64,000 nucleotides of DNA from DATJSN01 sp035504095 (lineage in GTDB: Bacteria > Planctomycetota > Phycisphaerae > WQYP01), in contig DATJSN010000092.1 in the NCBI GenBank assembly GCA_035504095.1, forward strand, positions 1 to 64,000, in the 5' to 3' direction. Below, in pieces: positions 44,306 through 53,047 of the stretch. Made by a program: the position numbers and the translations under genes. How positions within the stretch are numbered: the first letter of the stretch is position 1; the number at the start of each line of letters is the position of its first letter. The notes under the pieces are model-generated. The model was not told where the DNA came from and did no database searches. It was given only the letters and a program-made list of their open reading frames with translations.

Positions 44306-45526
44306 ATGCCTATATCACTTGAAGTCATGCCTCTGGAACCCAAGCCGGCTGAACCGACGCCGCCTAAAACCATGGTGGTGCGCTATGGTTATATGAAACT
44401 CATCGGCGAATTTCAGAATGAAATCAAAACCAAGGTCGGTTGTGGAACGCGCGTTGTGGTTCGCTCGCCGCGCGGCACAGAACTGGCGGAAATGCTCACC
44501 ACTGTCTGCGGCAACGGCGGATGCAACAAATCCATTACACGCGATAAGATGCTCGAATACATCGCCAATTCCGGCGGAGCGGATTATCCATTCAGCGAAG
44601 GCGGCCGCGTGCTGCGCATGGCCACCGCCCAGGACCTGACCGAGCAACACAAACTCGATGAACATAAAAAAGAAGATCTCAAGCTTGCCCGCGAGATGGT
44701 TCAGAGGCACCAGTTGCCGATGAAAATCGTCGAGGTGGAATATCTGCTGGGCGGCGAACGCGTGATTTTTTATTTTTACAGCGAGCATCGGGTGGATTTC
44801 CGGTCGCTGGTTCGTGATTTGGCTCATTCGCTGCACACGCGCATTGAACTGCGGCAGGTCGGCGCCCGCGATGAGGCCCGGCTGGTCGCTGATTATGAAA
44901 AGTGCGGCCAACATTGTTGTTGCAAGCAATTTCTGAAGGTGCTTACACCCATTTCCATGCGGTCGGCAAAAATTCAGAAGGCCACGCTGGACCCCGCAAA
45001 AATCAGCGGCCGCTGTGGCCGGTTAATGTGCTGTTTGCGGTATGAAGACCAGACCTACGAGGATTTACGCAAAAAACTCCCGAAAAAACACACCCGCGTT
45101 CGCACCGCGCAGGGCGAAGGATGGGTTATCGACGGACAAATTCTGACGCAGCTTGTTCTGGTGCAATACGACGACAGCACACAAACGGCAATACCCATTG
45201 AAAACATTGAAGCGTTCGATTTACCCAAGCCGGTTTTGCCTGGCGGGCGCACCATGCAGTTTCCTGGAGATCGGCCGCCTGAACAGCAGGCTGGACAGGG
45301 ACAGAATAATCCACGCGACCGGCGCGGCGGACCAGCTAACCGTCCACAGCAACAGCCGCCGCGCTTTCCCGAGCGACAAGGACAACAAAGCCGACCAAAC
45401 GCCGGTACGGAAGGGCCACCGAGCGCACCTCCGGATAATTTCTCGCCGCCGCAGTCTGCCGGCGACGACGTTAAACCGACGGAACAGCCCGATGAACCGG
45501 ATGAACCTGATTTAGACTCAGCTTAA
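44306..45526 (+). CDS. PSP1 domain protein (RicT/YaaT-like)
   Basis: The 406-aa product has the PSP1 C-terminal domain, with LKLAREMVQRHQLPMKIVEVEYLLGGERVIFYF, RVDFRSLVRDLAHSLHTRIELRQVGARDEARLV, the Cys motif CGQHCCCKQFL, and GRCGRLMCCLRYEDQTYEDL. This is the RicT/YaaT group; in Bacillus it forms the Fe-S containing Y-complex that affects RNase Y, sporulation and competence. The Cys residues for a cluster are present. A disordered Pro/Gln-rich tail from about residue 320 follows. The role in this organism is not known. It is followed by an EVE gene at 45 bp. Confidence 0.93.
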   Translation: MPISLEVMPLEPKPAEPTPPKTMVVRYGYMKLIGEFQNEIKTKVGCGTRVVVRSPRGTELAEMLTTVCGNGGCNKSITRDKMLEYIANSGGADYPFSEGGRVLRMATAQDLTEQHKLDEHKKEDLKLAREMVQRHQLPMKIVEVEYLLGGERVIFYFYSEHRVDFRSLVRDLAHSLHTRIELRQVGARDEARLVADYEKCGQHCCCKQFLKVLTPISMRSAKIQKATLDPAKISGRCGRLMCCLRYEDQTYEDLRKKLPKKHTRVRTAQGEGWVIDGQILTQLVLVQYDDSTQTAIPIENIEAFDLPKPVLPGGRTMQFPGDRPPEQQAGQGQNNPRDRRGGPANRPQQQPPRFPERQGQQSRPNAGTEGPPSAPPDNFSPPQSAGDDVKPTEQPDEPDEPDLDSA

Positions 45527-45571
45527 CGCTTTATCCCTGCATGATGATCGTAGAAATTGGGGGCAACACCC

Positions 45572-45979
45572 ATGGCCGGTTGGCTGGTTAAAACGGAACC
45601 CGACGAATACAGCTTCAGCGATATGGAGCGCGACGGAAAAACTGTTTGGGACGGCGTAAAAAATCCTCTCGCCCGCAAGCATCTTCGTGATATGCGGCTG
45701 GGAGACAAAGTATTGATCTATCACACCGGCGTTCAAAAGGCGATTGTGGGCATGGCTCTGGTGGATTCACAGCCGCATCCAGACCCTAAACAAAATGATC
45801 CACAAGCGACTATTATTGAATTCAAGCCGCTCAAACGTCTGAATAATTCGATTCCACTGCAGCTTATTAAATCAGATAAACGTTTCGCGCAATGGGAACT
45901 GGTGCGCATGGCCCGCCTGTCGGTGATGCCGGTGTCGGTGGAAGATTGGAATGTTTTGATGAAAATGGCCGGGGAGTAA
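45572..45979 (+). CDS. EVE domain protein
   Basis: The 135-aa product is a complete EVE domain (PUA-like): AGWLVKTEPDEYSFSDMERD, TVWDGVKNPLARKHLRDMRLGDKVLIYHTG, then KAIVGMALVDSQPHPDP and a terminal ELVRMARLSVMPVSVEDW. EVE proteins are related to human THYN1 and are thought to bind modified bases in DNA or RNA. The start is ATG 45572; the frame opens at 45557. It stands 4 bp from the end of the convergent hpnE gene. Confidence 0.95.
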   Translation: MAGWLVKTEPDEYSFSDMERDGKTVWDGVKNPLARKHLRDMRLGDKVLIYHTGVQKAIVGMALVDSQPHPDPKQNDPQATIIEFKPLKRLNNSIPLQLIKSDKRFAQWELVRMARLSVMPVSVEDWNVLMKMAGE

Positions 45980-45983
45980 GGCT

Positions 45984-47408
45984 TTATCCACCCCGTTTTT
46001 TGAGCACACGCGCGGGAAATTCTTCCGGAAGATCGTCGACAAGAAAACGTTGCGGTTGCGAATCGTGCCGCATGCGAGTTACCAGAGCTTCTGCGGCTAA
46101 GTATCCACTCCGCACTGCACCCTCCATGGTAGATGGCCATCCGGTTCGGGTGTAGTCGCCGGCCAAAAACAGATTACTAACTCCACCATCCGGCGGCGCC
46201 TGCAATGGGCGGTGCGCATCCGAACTGGGCAGCGGAGAAAAGGTGGCGCGTTTTTCAATAACGATTTTATAGCGAATTAATTCCGGCTTGCGATCAGGAA
46301 ACAATTCCGCGATTTGTGCACTAAATTGCGCGGCGGCATTTTCGTGCGGCACATCCACCCAACTTCGGGCGGCGCTGATTACGCCGTGCAACGCCCGGCC
46401 TTCGGCGTCCTTTTTAAACAGCCACTGCAATGGGCCGGAAACCAGCGCCGCATGAGATAAATCCATTACCGGATTTTTAAACCACATATGCGCGCCCAGA
46501 ATTGGCACACTCTGAAGTTTATCGAGCTGGCCAAAGCGCGCGTCGGAACGCCGCAATGATTCGGGAATCCAGTGCATTACAGCATGGAAATTGGTCGCCA
46601 GGACAACGGCGGCCGCATTAAGAATTTGACCGTCTAAAAGTTTTACGCCAGTGACTTTGCCATTATCGAAGCAGAGTTCGCTCACGCGCGTGCTTAGCCG
46701 GACATCCTGGCATGGTCGCGAAGCATAAAGCTCTTCGAGCGGGCAAATCGGCAGGCCAAACAAATATCCACGGCGATTGGTCAGCATGGCGTCCTGATAC
46801 ACAGCAATGGCGTATTTGCAGCTTGCGGCAATCGTTTCTTCATTGAGTGCGCTGATCAGAATGGGGTCATAAAATTTTTTGATCACCTCATCCGACTGAT
46901 GATGTTCCCGCAGCCATTGGCCGAACGGCACGTTTTCAAGTTCGCGGCGTCTGCTGCGTCCCAGACGAAGCATACTGAGCATGGCCCGCATTACATTCAG
47001 TCGCTCTCCTGGGGTTAAAACGCCGAAGTTCGCCATAGCCGGCCCGAGATGCAACGGCGCCGCCAGAGCGGGAATGCTCCAGAGGTCAAAACCCCGGCCG
47101 GTTTTGTCCAAAAAGTGTACGCGATTTTCGAACCGGATTTTTTCGCTTACGCCAAGCCGACGATACAGATCTAGAAGATTGGTGCAGCAACCCAGTAGAA
47201 CATGCTGGCAGTTATCCAGAAGTTGTCCGGTCTCGGGATCTTCAAAGGAACTGGCGCGCCCGCCGAGTTCGCGGCGCGCTTCAAGCAGCGTGATGGAAAA
47301 ACCGGCAGAGCTTAGCGCGGCAGCGGCGGCGATGCCCGCCAGTCCGCCGCCGACGACGATGATTTTTTGTGCTTTTTGATCCGCGAGTGCGGCTGACGCG
47401 TTGTTCAT
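45984..47408 (-). CDS. hpnE: hydroxysqualene dehydroxylase
   Basis: HpnE reduces hydroxysqualene to squalene with FAD. The 474-aa product starts with a dinucleotide-binding motif IIVVGGGLAGIAAAAALSSAG and LLEARRELGGRASSF. It has the amine-oxidase-type body (LLDNCQHVLLGCCTNL, PFGQWLREHHQSDEVI) and a C-terminal FLAGDYTRTGWPSTMEGAVRSGYLAAEAL, the FAD-binding end. The gene is last in the minus-strand run hpnC-hpnD-hpnE, 3 bp after hpnD, so the three are surely one operon. The squalene would serve hopanoid or related lipid synthesis. No hopene cyclase gene is in the window. Confidence 0.95.
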   Translation of the reverse strand: MNNASAALADQKAQKIIVVGGGLAGIAAAAALSSAGFSITLLEARRELGGRASSFEDPETGQLLDNCQHVLLGCCTNLLDLYRRLGVSEKIRFENRVHFLDKTGRGFDLWSIPALAAPLHLGPAMANFGVLTPGERLNVMRAMLSMLRLGRSRRRELENVPFGQWLREHHQSDEVIKKFYDPILISALNEETIAASCKYAIAVYQDAMLTNRRGYLFGLPICPLEELYASRPCQDVRLSTRVSELCFDNGKVTGVKLLDGQILNAAAVVLATNFHAVMHWIPESLRRSDARFGQLDKLQSVPILGAHMWFKNPVMDLSHAALVSGPLQWLFKKDAEGRALHGVISAARSWVDVPHENAAAQFSAQIAELFPDRKPELIRYKIVIEKRATFSPLPSSDAHRPLQAPPDGGVSNLFLAGDYTRTGWPSTMEGAVRSGYLAAEALVTRMRHDSQPQRFLVDDLPEEFPARVLKKRGG

Positions 47409-47411
47409 TTC

Positions 47412-48332
47412 TCATCCATATGGATTTTTTGCTTTCTCGCGTTTGGCGTTTTGCCAGGCCCGAAGGGCGATTTTACTTTTGGCCCACCCGCTCAAACGCA
47501 CGCGCGTGCGGAGAACTTTATCCGGTTTACGCGCAATTTTCCGGAGGATGCCCTGATAAATATCGGTCATGGCCTGCAAGGCGCATCGGCTGTCGGGAGC
47601 TATAAAACCATCCAAACGGCCAGATTGATAAAAGTAACCCTCGGCGCGCTCGATTTGAAATTTCATCATGCGCAAAAATGACGGAGATGAAATCCTTTTT
47701 GTAAACTGATCAGGCATGACCTCAAAACGCGTAAGCTCATCTTTGGGGAGGTATATCCGTCCATTGCGGGCATCTTCAGTTAAATCACGCAGGATGTTGG
47801 TAAGCTGAAAGGCAACGCCGCAGTCCACCGCCAGTGATTCGGTTGCTTCCCCGCCGGTAAAACCCCAGATATGAATGCTGGCGACACCGACCACCCCAGC
47901 CACGCGATAGCAGTAATTGTAAAGCTCCTCAAAATTTTGAGGCTGAGAAAAATTCAGGTCCTGCAACTGACCATCGATCATGGCGTCGAAGAGGCGAACG
48001 GGAATGTTATCCTGACGAACGCAGTTGATGAACGCCAGCCATCCAGGCCAGGATGAATCGGAAATCGATTCACCAGCGATTGCGGCATGGGTGTTGGCGC
48101 GAAACGATTCAAGCTGGCCGCGGCGATCAACGTCTCCGGTTTTTATGTCATCCGCCAGGTCGTCGGCGCGGCGCATCCAGGTGTAAAGTGCGAACATGCT
48201 CAGACGTTTTTGTTCCGGCAGCAATTTGAGGCCGTAAAAAAAATTACGCGCGTGCGTGCGGGTTACATTTGTGCAGAAAGCCTGTGAGTCTGTCAGAGAA
48301 AGAGCTCGTTCCTCCGCGGCCGCGGTGGTCAT
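47412..48332 (-). CDS. hpnD: presqualene diphosphate synthase
   Basis: HpnD joins two farnesyl diphosphates to presqualene diphosphate. The 306-aa product has NFFYGLKLLPEQKRLSMFALYTWMRRADDLADD with the first Asp-rich motif, and FQLTNILRDLTEDARNGRIYLPKDEL with the second (DLTED), both for Mg-diphosphate binding. The length fits the family. Its start overlaps the stop of hpnC by 4 bp. HpnC, HpnD and HpnE replace the single squalene synthase in bacteria. Confidence 0.95.
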   Translation of the reverse strand: MTTAAAEERALSLTDSQAFCTNVTRTHARNFFYGLKLLPEQKRLSMFALYTWMRRADDLADDIKTGDVDRRGQLESFRANTHAAIAGESISDSSWPGWLAFINCVRQDNIPVRLFDAMIDGQLQDLNFSQPQNFEELYNYCYRVAGVVGVASIHIWGFTGGEATESLAVDCGVAFQLTNILRDLTEDARNGRIYLPKDELTRFEVMPDQFTKRISSPSFLRMMKFQIERAEGYFYQSGRLDGFIAPDSRCALQAMTDIYQGILRKIARKPDKVLRTRVRLSGWAKSKIALRAWQNAKREKAKNPYG

Positions 48333-49297
48333 TTACCGCCTCCTTTTAAACAAGAGGAAACTGCGGTGGCGACCAGAGCGCGGCCTATCAGGTGCAAGTG
48401 GGTCCAGCGGGAGAGCACCGGACGAGAAGTGAGCGTATCGTAGTTTTGCCTGCGGATAGCGGCCAAAACCTCCAGTCCGCCCCGGCTGAAAAGCGAAATC
48501 TGGATACGCAGCGCGGGACGAATCAGTTTAATGAGTTCCAAGCCTTCCTCGAACATGACCTGGCAGCGGTCCACTTCAAATTTAAGCAGTTGACGATAAT
48601 GTTCATCGCAAATTCCCTGCTGTAATTGTTCAACAGTTACGCCGAAACGCCGCATGGACTCCATCGGCAGGTAAACGCGATTGCGTTTTTCCAGATCGTT
48701 GCGCACATCCTGCCAGAAATTGGCCAATTGCAGGGCTGAACAGGTTTTGTCGGAAAGCGTTTGACGCTGCTGATCGCGATACCCTGCAAGATAAAGCACC
48801 AGACGGCCCACGGGATTGGCGCTGCGACGGCAATAATCGAGGACTTCTTCGAACGTTTCATACCGATTCACACGCTGATCCTGCATAAACGCATCGATCA
48901 AATCCAGAAAAGGCTCGATGGGAATATCATGCCGCCGGATGGTTTCGGACAACGCTGTAAACACAGCGGTTGAAGAATGTCCTTTGTAGCAGGCAAGCGT
49001 CTGATTCCGAAAATCCGTTAGGAATTCGAGCGACCGGGCCGGATCACCCACTTCATCACCCAGGTCATCCGCGGTACGGCAGAAGGCGTAGATGTTGCAG
49101 AAATCCTGCCGGAGATCTCGCGGGACCAGTCGTGAAACCACAGTGAAATTTTCGTAATGTTCATGGGCCAGTCGCCAGGTATAGGCGCGAGCGGCATCGG
49201 CGTCCGCAATGGGTTCAAAAGCCAGACGGACTGTCGCCGGAAGATCGGGCGAATTTGTGGTCGTATTAGTAGATTGAGCCGTAGTCATAAACTTCAT
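48329..49297 (-). CDS. hpnC: hydroxysqualene synthase
   Basis: HpnC converts presqualene diphosphate to hydroxysqualene. The 322-aa product has HYENFTVVSRLVPRDLRQDFCNIYAFCRTADDLGDE with the first Asp motif, and ALQLANFWQDVRNDLEKRNRVYLPMESM with the second (DVRNDLEKRNR), as in the HpnC group. The first gene of the hpnCDE operon, it faces ispH across 198 bp, which must hold both promoters. A second ATG at 49288 (MTTAQSTN) is an alternative start. Confidence 0.95.
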   Translation of the reverse strand: MKFMTTAQSTNTTTNSPDLPATVRLAFEPIADADAARAYTWRLAHEHYENFTVVSRLVPRDLRQDFCNIYAFCRTADDLGDEVGDPARSLEFLTDFRNQTLACYKGHSSTAVFTALSETIRRHDIPIEPFLDLIDAFMQDQRVNRYETFEEVLDYCRRSANPVGRLVLYLAGYRDQQRQTLSDKTCSALQLANFWQDVRNDLEKRNRVYLPMESMRRFGVTVEQLQQGICDEHYRQLLKFEVDRCQVMFEEGLELIKLIRPALRIQISLFSRGGLEVLAAIRRQNYDTLTSRPVLSRWTHLHLIGRALVATAVSSCLKGGGK

Positions 49298-49495
49298 TTG
49301 AGATTCATTTTACAGGAAGAGAGTTTGGCTTGGACCCCCTTTCTGGGTAATATCATCCTTTGCCGAGCCTCTTATTGTGCCGGATTCGTGCGAGGCATGC
49401 CAATCATATTGTTTCGCAATCGCGGTGATAGAGGGTGGAACTGATTTGCCAGCATTTAAACTGAATGTTGCAGCAGGTTTTTGGAGCAGCCGAAT

Positions 49496-50449
49496 ATGAA
49501 AATTCTTCTTGCCAACCCCCGCGGCTTTTGTGCCGGGGTAAATATGGCGATTGAGTGCGTTGATCGCGTATTGCAGCTCAAAGGCGCGCCGGTTTACGTT
49601 TACCATGAAATTGTACACAACCGGCACGTCGTGGAGCGCTTTACGCGGCAGGGTGTGGTATTTGTCAATTCCATCGACGAGGTTCCGGAAGGCGGAACCG
49701 TAGTCTACAGCGCTCACGGAGTTTCACCGGAAATACGCGAATCCGCCAAGCGGCGCCGCCTGGTGCAAGTGGACGCCACCTGCCCGCTCGTGACAAAGGT
49801 TCACAATGAAGCGATCCGTTATGCCCGGCAGAAATTCACCATCGTATTGATCGGCCATGCCGATCATGATGAAGTGGTCGGTACGCTGGGCGAAGCGCCC
49901 GACGCAATGAACATCGTCGAAAGCGTTGAAGACGTGCAAAATCTGCACATTCCGGACGATCACCGCGTGGCCTATTTAACGCAAACCACTCTGAGTCTGG
50001 ACGACGCGTCGAAAATTATCGCCGCACTGAAACAAAAATTCCCGCACATTCAGGCGCCGCCAAAGGAAGACATTTGTTACGCTACCACAAATCGTCAAAC
50101 AGCCGTTCAAAAACTGGCTGCTGAATGCGACATGGTGCTGGTGGTGGGATCTCAAAACAGTTCCAATTCCAAGCGCTTGGTGGAAATGTCCCAGAATCGC
50201 GGTACGGTCGCTTACCTTGTTGATGATTCTTCACACATAGACCACGCCTGGTTTGATAACGTCAAAACGGTATTAATCACGGCGGGCGCTTCGGCCCCGG
50301 AAGACCTGGTGCAGGAAATAGTCGACCTGCTCAAGGTACACTATGGAGCCACGGTAGAACCGCGCTATGTTACCGATGAAGACGTGCATTTCGAACTGCC
50401 GCTGTCTCTGCGAAAGCTGGAAGAGCACCACGCGGCCGTCGGCAAGTAA
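49496..50449 (+). CDS. ispH: 4-hydroxy-3-methylbut-2-enyl diphosphate reductase
   Basis: IspH makes IPP and DMAPP in the last step of the MEP pathway using a 4Fe-4S cluster. The 317-aa product keeps the three cluster Cys: Cys12 in NPRGFCAGV, Cys96 in DATCPLVTKVH and Cys194 in DICYATTNRQ. The substrate residues His41, His74 (YSAHG), His124 and Glu126 (GHADHDE) are also present, matching the E. coli enzyme closely. I start at ATG 49496; the frame opens five codons earlier. It is divergent from hpnCDE, so isoprenoid supply and squalene synthesis sit together. Confidence 0.97.
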   Translation: MKILLANPRGFCAGVNMAIECVDRVLQLKGAPVYVYHEIVHNRHVVERFTRQGVVFVNSIDEVPEGGTVVYSAHGVSPEIRESAKRRRLVQVDATCPLVTKVHNEAIRYARQKFTIVLIGHADHDEVVGTLGEAPDAMNIVESVEDVQNLHIPDDHRVAYLTQTTLSLDDASKIIAALKQKFPHIQAPPKEDICYATTNRQTAVQKLAAECDMVLVVGSQNSSNSKRLVEMSQNRGTVAYLVDDSSHIDHAWFDNVKTVLITAGASAPEDLVQEIVDLLKVHYGATVEPRYVTDEDVHFELPLSLRKLEEHHAAVGK

Positions 50450-50567
50450 TTCTTCCATCACCGCGGGATATAATAATCAGGTATGGGCGGGCGTTTTGCA
50501 GTGCGGTTGCGCCGACCCGAATGCCGATAATATGTTCACGGACAAAGAATGAATCGGTAAATAACAC

Positions 50568-52874
50568 ATGGCATTACTCCACCGCTTCAAATTGCTGGCC
50601 TATCTACTGGTGCTGGTGAGCCTGTTGGGATTCACCTACGCCGCCGAAAATTTCGGCCTGATGGCGCTGGTGGTGGTTTTGACGGCCCTGAGCTGGTGGC
50701 TGGTGGAAGCCGGCAATGGACCGCCCATTCCGCGCTGGGTAATCAACGCCGGCGTACTGGCCGCAGCAATCATGCTTTTTATTGAACTGGTGATCTACCG
50801 GCAGCCGAATCTGCTGCTGGGACTGGGGCATTTTATGGCGGGGCTGATTGTCTGCAAGCTCTTTGAAACCAAGACCAACCGGGATTACGGGCAAATTCTG
50901 ATTCTGAGCCTCTTATTGATTTTATCGGGGGCCATATTGACGGCCTCGCCGGTGTTCGGCGTGATTCTTTTGATTTATCTGGGGTTGGGATTGTATGTAT
51001 GCCTTCTTTTCCATTTGCGTTGCGAAACAGAGCGTGCCATGCGCCGCGGCTCTGCAGCCGATCCCATGATCACCATGCCTGAAAAACAAAAGGCCATGGA
51101 CCGTGAGCTTAGAAAGATCGGCATCGGTTCGGGCATTTTTTTGTTTTTATTCGCGTCCGCTGTTTTCGTGCTGTTCCCGCGTACAGGTGTCCCGGGCATG
51201 CTGGCGAGCTGGCGTATCGGGCAGGCACCAGTAGAAACAGGTTTTACCAATGACGTCACGATGGGCGGCGATCAAATCAATCTTCAGTTGAGCGATGCCA
51301 TCATAGGTGAAGTTCGTCTGATGCAAAACGGACAGAACATCGGCAGCGAAGGCTATCAGCCATATTTTCTTGGAACCACCAATGATGTATACGATGAGAC
51401 CACTCATGGATGGCTGATGTCGCAGCAAATTCTCGACTCATCTGAGAACATACTGGCAAACGCCGGTCATACCAGCCAGCTTGTGCCCTCACGGCAATAT
51501 GATTCGGATAATGTTATTGATGAACATTTCACAATTAACGATATTCAGGATAGTACTCTTTTTTCAGTGGGGTTTAATGCCACAGCGGTAACCATCAGCA
51601 GCACCAGTAACCTGGTATTAAATCGCACTGCGGATGGCGCCCTGACCTGTTCGAGTAAGGACTCAAGCTCCGTCAAAGACGGTGATTCAGTCACATATGA
51701 TATTCAAAGCGCCACAACGTATGATCCTGCGGTGATCGGTCCAGCCGATCCTGAATTGTTTCCATATTCGCCGCCTTCGGAAAATCCCATCCTGCCAAAC
51801 TTTGCCATTACCTCGACTGCCATACCACCGCGCATCGTCGGCATTGCCCGTGAGGTCGCGGGAAATTTGCTTAATGCAGAGAAAACTGGGGCCGACGCCG
51901 CAAAATACAACCTGCGATTGGCCGATCGCTTCAGCACCTGGCTGAGCACGACCTATCCCTATTCCCTGAGAGTATCACCGGTGGATAAACGGCTTGATCC
52001 AACCGAAGATTTCCTGGTGAATAAAACGAAAATCGGCGGCTATTGCGAGTATTTCGCCTCAGCTATGGTAATGATGTGCCGGGCGGTTGGGGTACCGGCG
52101 CGACTTGTTAATGGATATCACGGAGGTGATTTCAACTCCGTGGGAGGCTATTACGTGATTCGGCAAAAATTCGCCCACTCATGGGTCCAGGTCTATGCGC
52201 CGGGCCGAGGATGGGTGGACTATGATCCTACGCCAGCGAGCAGCCTAACCAGCGCGGAATCTCCAAGGGAATGGTATAGCGGCATGTCAGACTTTTTTGA
52301 ATGGCTGCGCCTGCAATGGCTTCAAAACATTATCGCGTTTAACGAAGCCATGCGCGCGGACATACTTCAGAACACGTTCACAACAATCAAGTCCGCCATC
52401 CATTCGGCAATTAAGACAGTGACAGGATTTGAAAATCAACTTCAGCTCTGGTTTTCAGACCCGAAAATTGGCAGGACGCTTCGGATCACAGCACTAGGTG
52501 CATGCGTGCTAATCGTCGCAATCGGTGCATGGATTCTTCATATCATCAGAAAGCGAAGAGGGCTGGTCGCCAAGATCGTTCGCGGCATGGACCGAAAAAC
52601 TCAAAGGCAAATGAGCCGCGATCTGGCGTTTCTGGACAAGTTGATGCATCTGCTCAGGCTGACCGGGCTCCAACGGTATTCTTATCAAACGCCTATGGAA
52701 TACGTTCATGACGCGAGCCGACTGCATGGCGCCGCACTGCCGGAGGCCGAACAACTCGTAAACGTTTTTTACGATATTCGTTTTGGCTCTCAGAAGGTAT
52801 CGGCCAATCTCGCAGAGCGCATTCGCGATCAGCTTAAAGCCCTGAAACAACGACTTAAGCAGAATAAAAAATAG
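50568..52874 (+). CDS. TgpA-like transmembrane transglutaminase
   Basis: The 768-aa protein has an N-terminal set of about six or seven membrane helices (DUF3488/TgpA_N, for example LLAYLLVLVSLLGFTYAAENFG and LILSLLLILSGAILTASPVFG). An extracytoplasmic transglutaminase core follows, with the catalytic Cys (about 492) in GGYCEYFASAMVMMCRAVGVPAR, His (about 537) in FAHSWVQVYAPG and Asp (about 551) in WVDYDPTP. One more helix and a cytosolic DUF4129-like tail close it. Family members are essential in Pseudomonas and may crosslink or cleave peptides; the substrate is unknown. In many bacteria the gene sits beside a MoxR ATPase and a DUF58 gene; neither is adjacent here. Confidence 0.93.
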   Translation: MALLHRFKLLAYLLVLVSLLGFTYAAENFGLMALVVVLTALSWWLVEAGNGPPIPRWVINAGVLAAAIMLFIELVIYRQPNLLLGLGHFMAGLIVCKLFETKTNRDYGQILILSLLLILSGAILTASPVFGVILLIYLGLGLYVCLLFHLRCETERAMRRGSAADPMITMPEKQKAMDRELRKIGIGSGIFLFLFASAVFVLFPRTGVPGMLASWRIGQAPVETGFTNDVTMGGDQINLQLSDAIIGEVRLMQNGQNIGSEGYQPYFLGTTNDVYDETTHGWLMSQQILDSSENILANAGHTSQLVPSRQYDSDNVIDEHFTINDIQDSTLFSVGFNATAVTISSTSNLVLNRTADGALTCSSKDSSSVKDGDSVTYDIQSATTYDPAVIGPADPELFPYSPPSENPILPNFAITSTAIPPRIVGIAREVAGNLLNAEKTGADAAKYNLRLADRFSTWLSTTYPYSLRVSPVDKRLDPTEDFLVNKTKIGGYCEYFASAMVMMCRAVGVPARLVNGYHGGDFNSVGGYYVIRQKFAHSWVQVYAPGRGWVDYDPTPASSLTSAESPREWYSGMSDFFEWLRLQWLQNIIAFNEAMRADILQNTFTTIKSAIHSAIKTVTGFENQLQLWFSDPKIGRTLRITALGACVLIVAIGAWILHIIRKRRGLVAKIVRGMDRKTQRQMSRDLAFLDKLMHLLRLTGLQRYSYQTPMEYVHDASRLHGAALPEAEQLVNVFYDIRFGSQKVSANLAERIRDQLKALKQRLKQNKK

Positions 52875-53047
52875 CTCGTTTCCGCGCTTCCATTCATCCT
52901 GGAAATAGGGATAATGTTTAATTGATATGACACACTCGCCGAAAATATTCGCAAGGACGTGAATCACTCCCAGCCTGGCTTTCATTTAGGATGTCGCCGG
53001 GCTATTATTTTGCCGCTGGCCGGCTGTGCTTGTTTGGTGAGCAACAA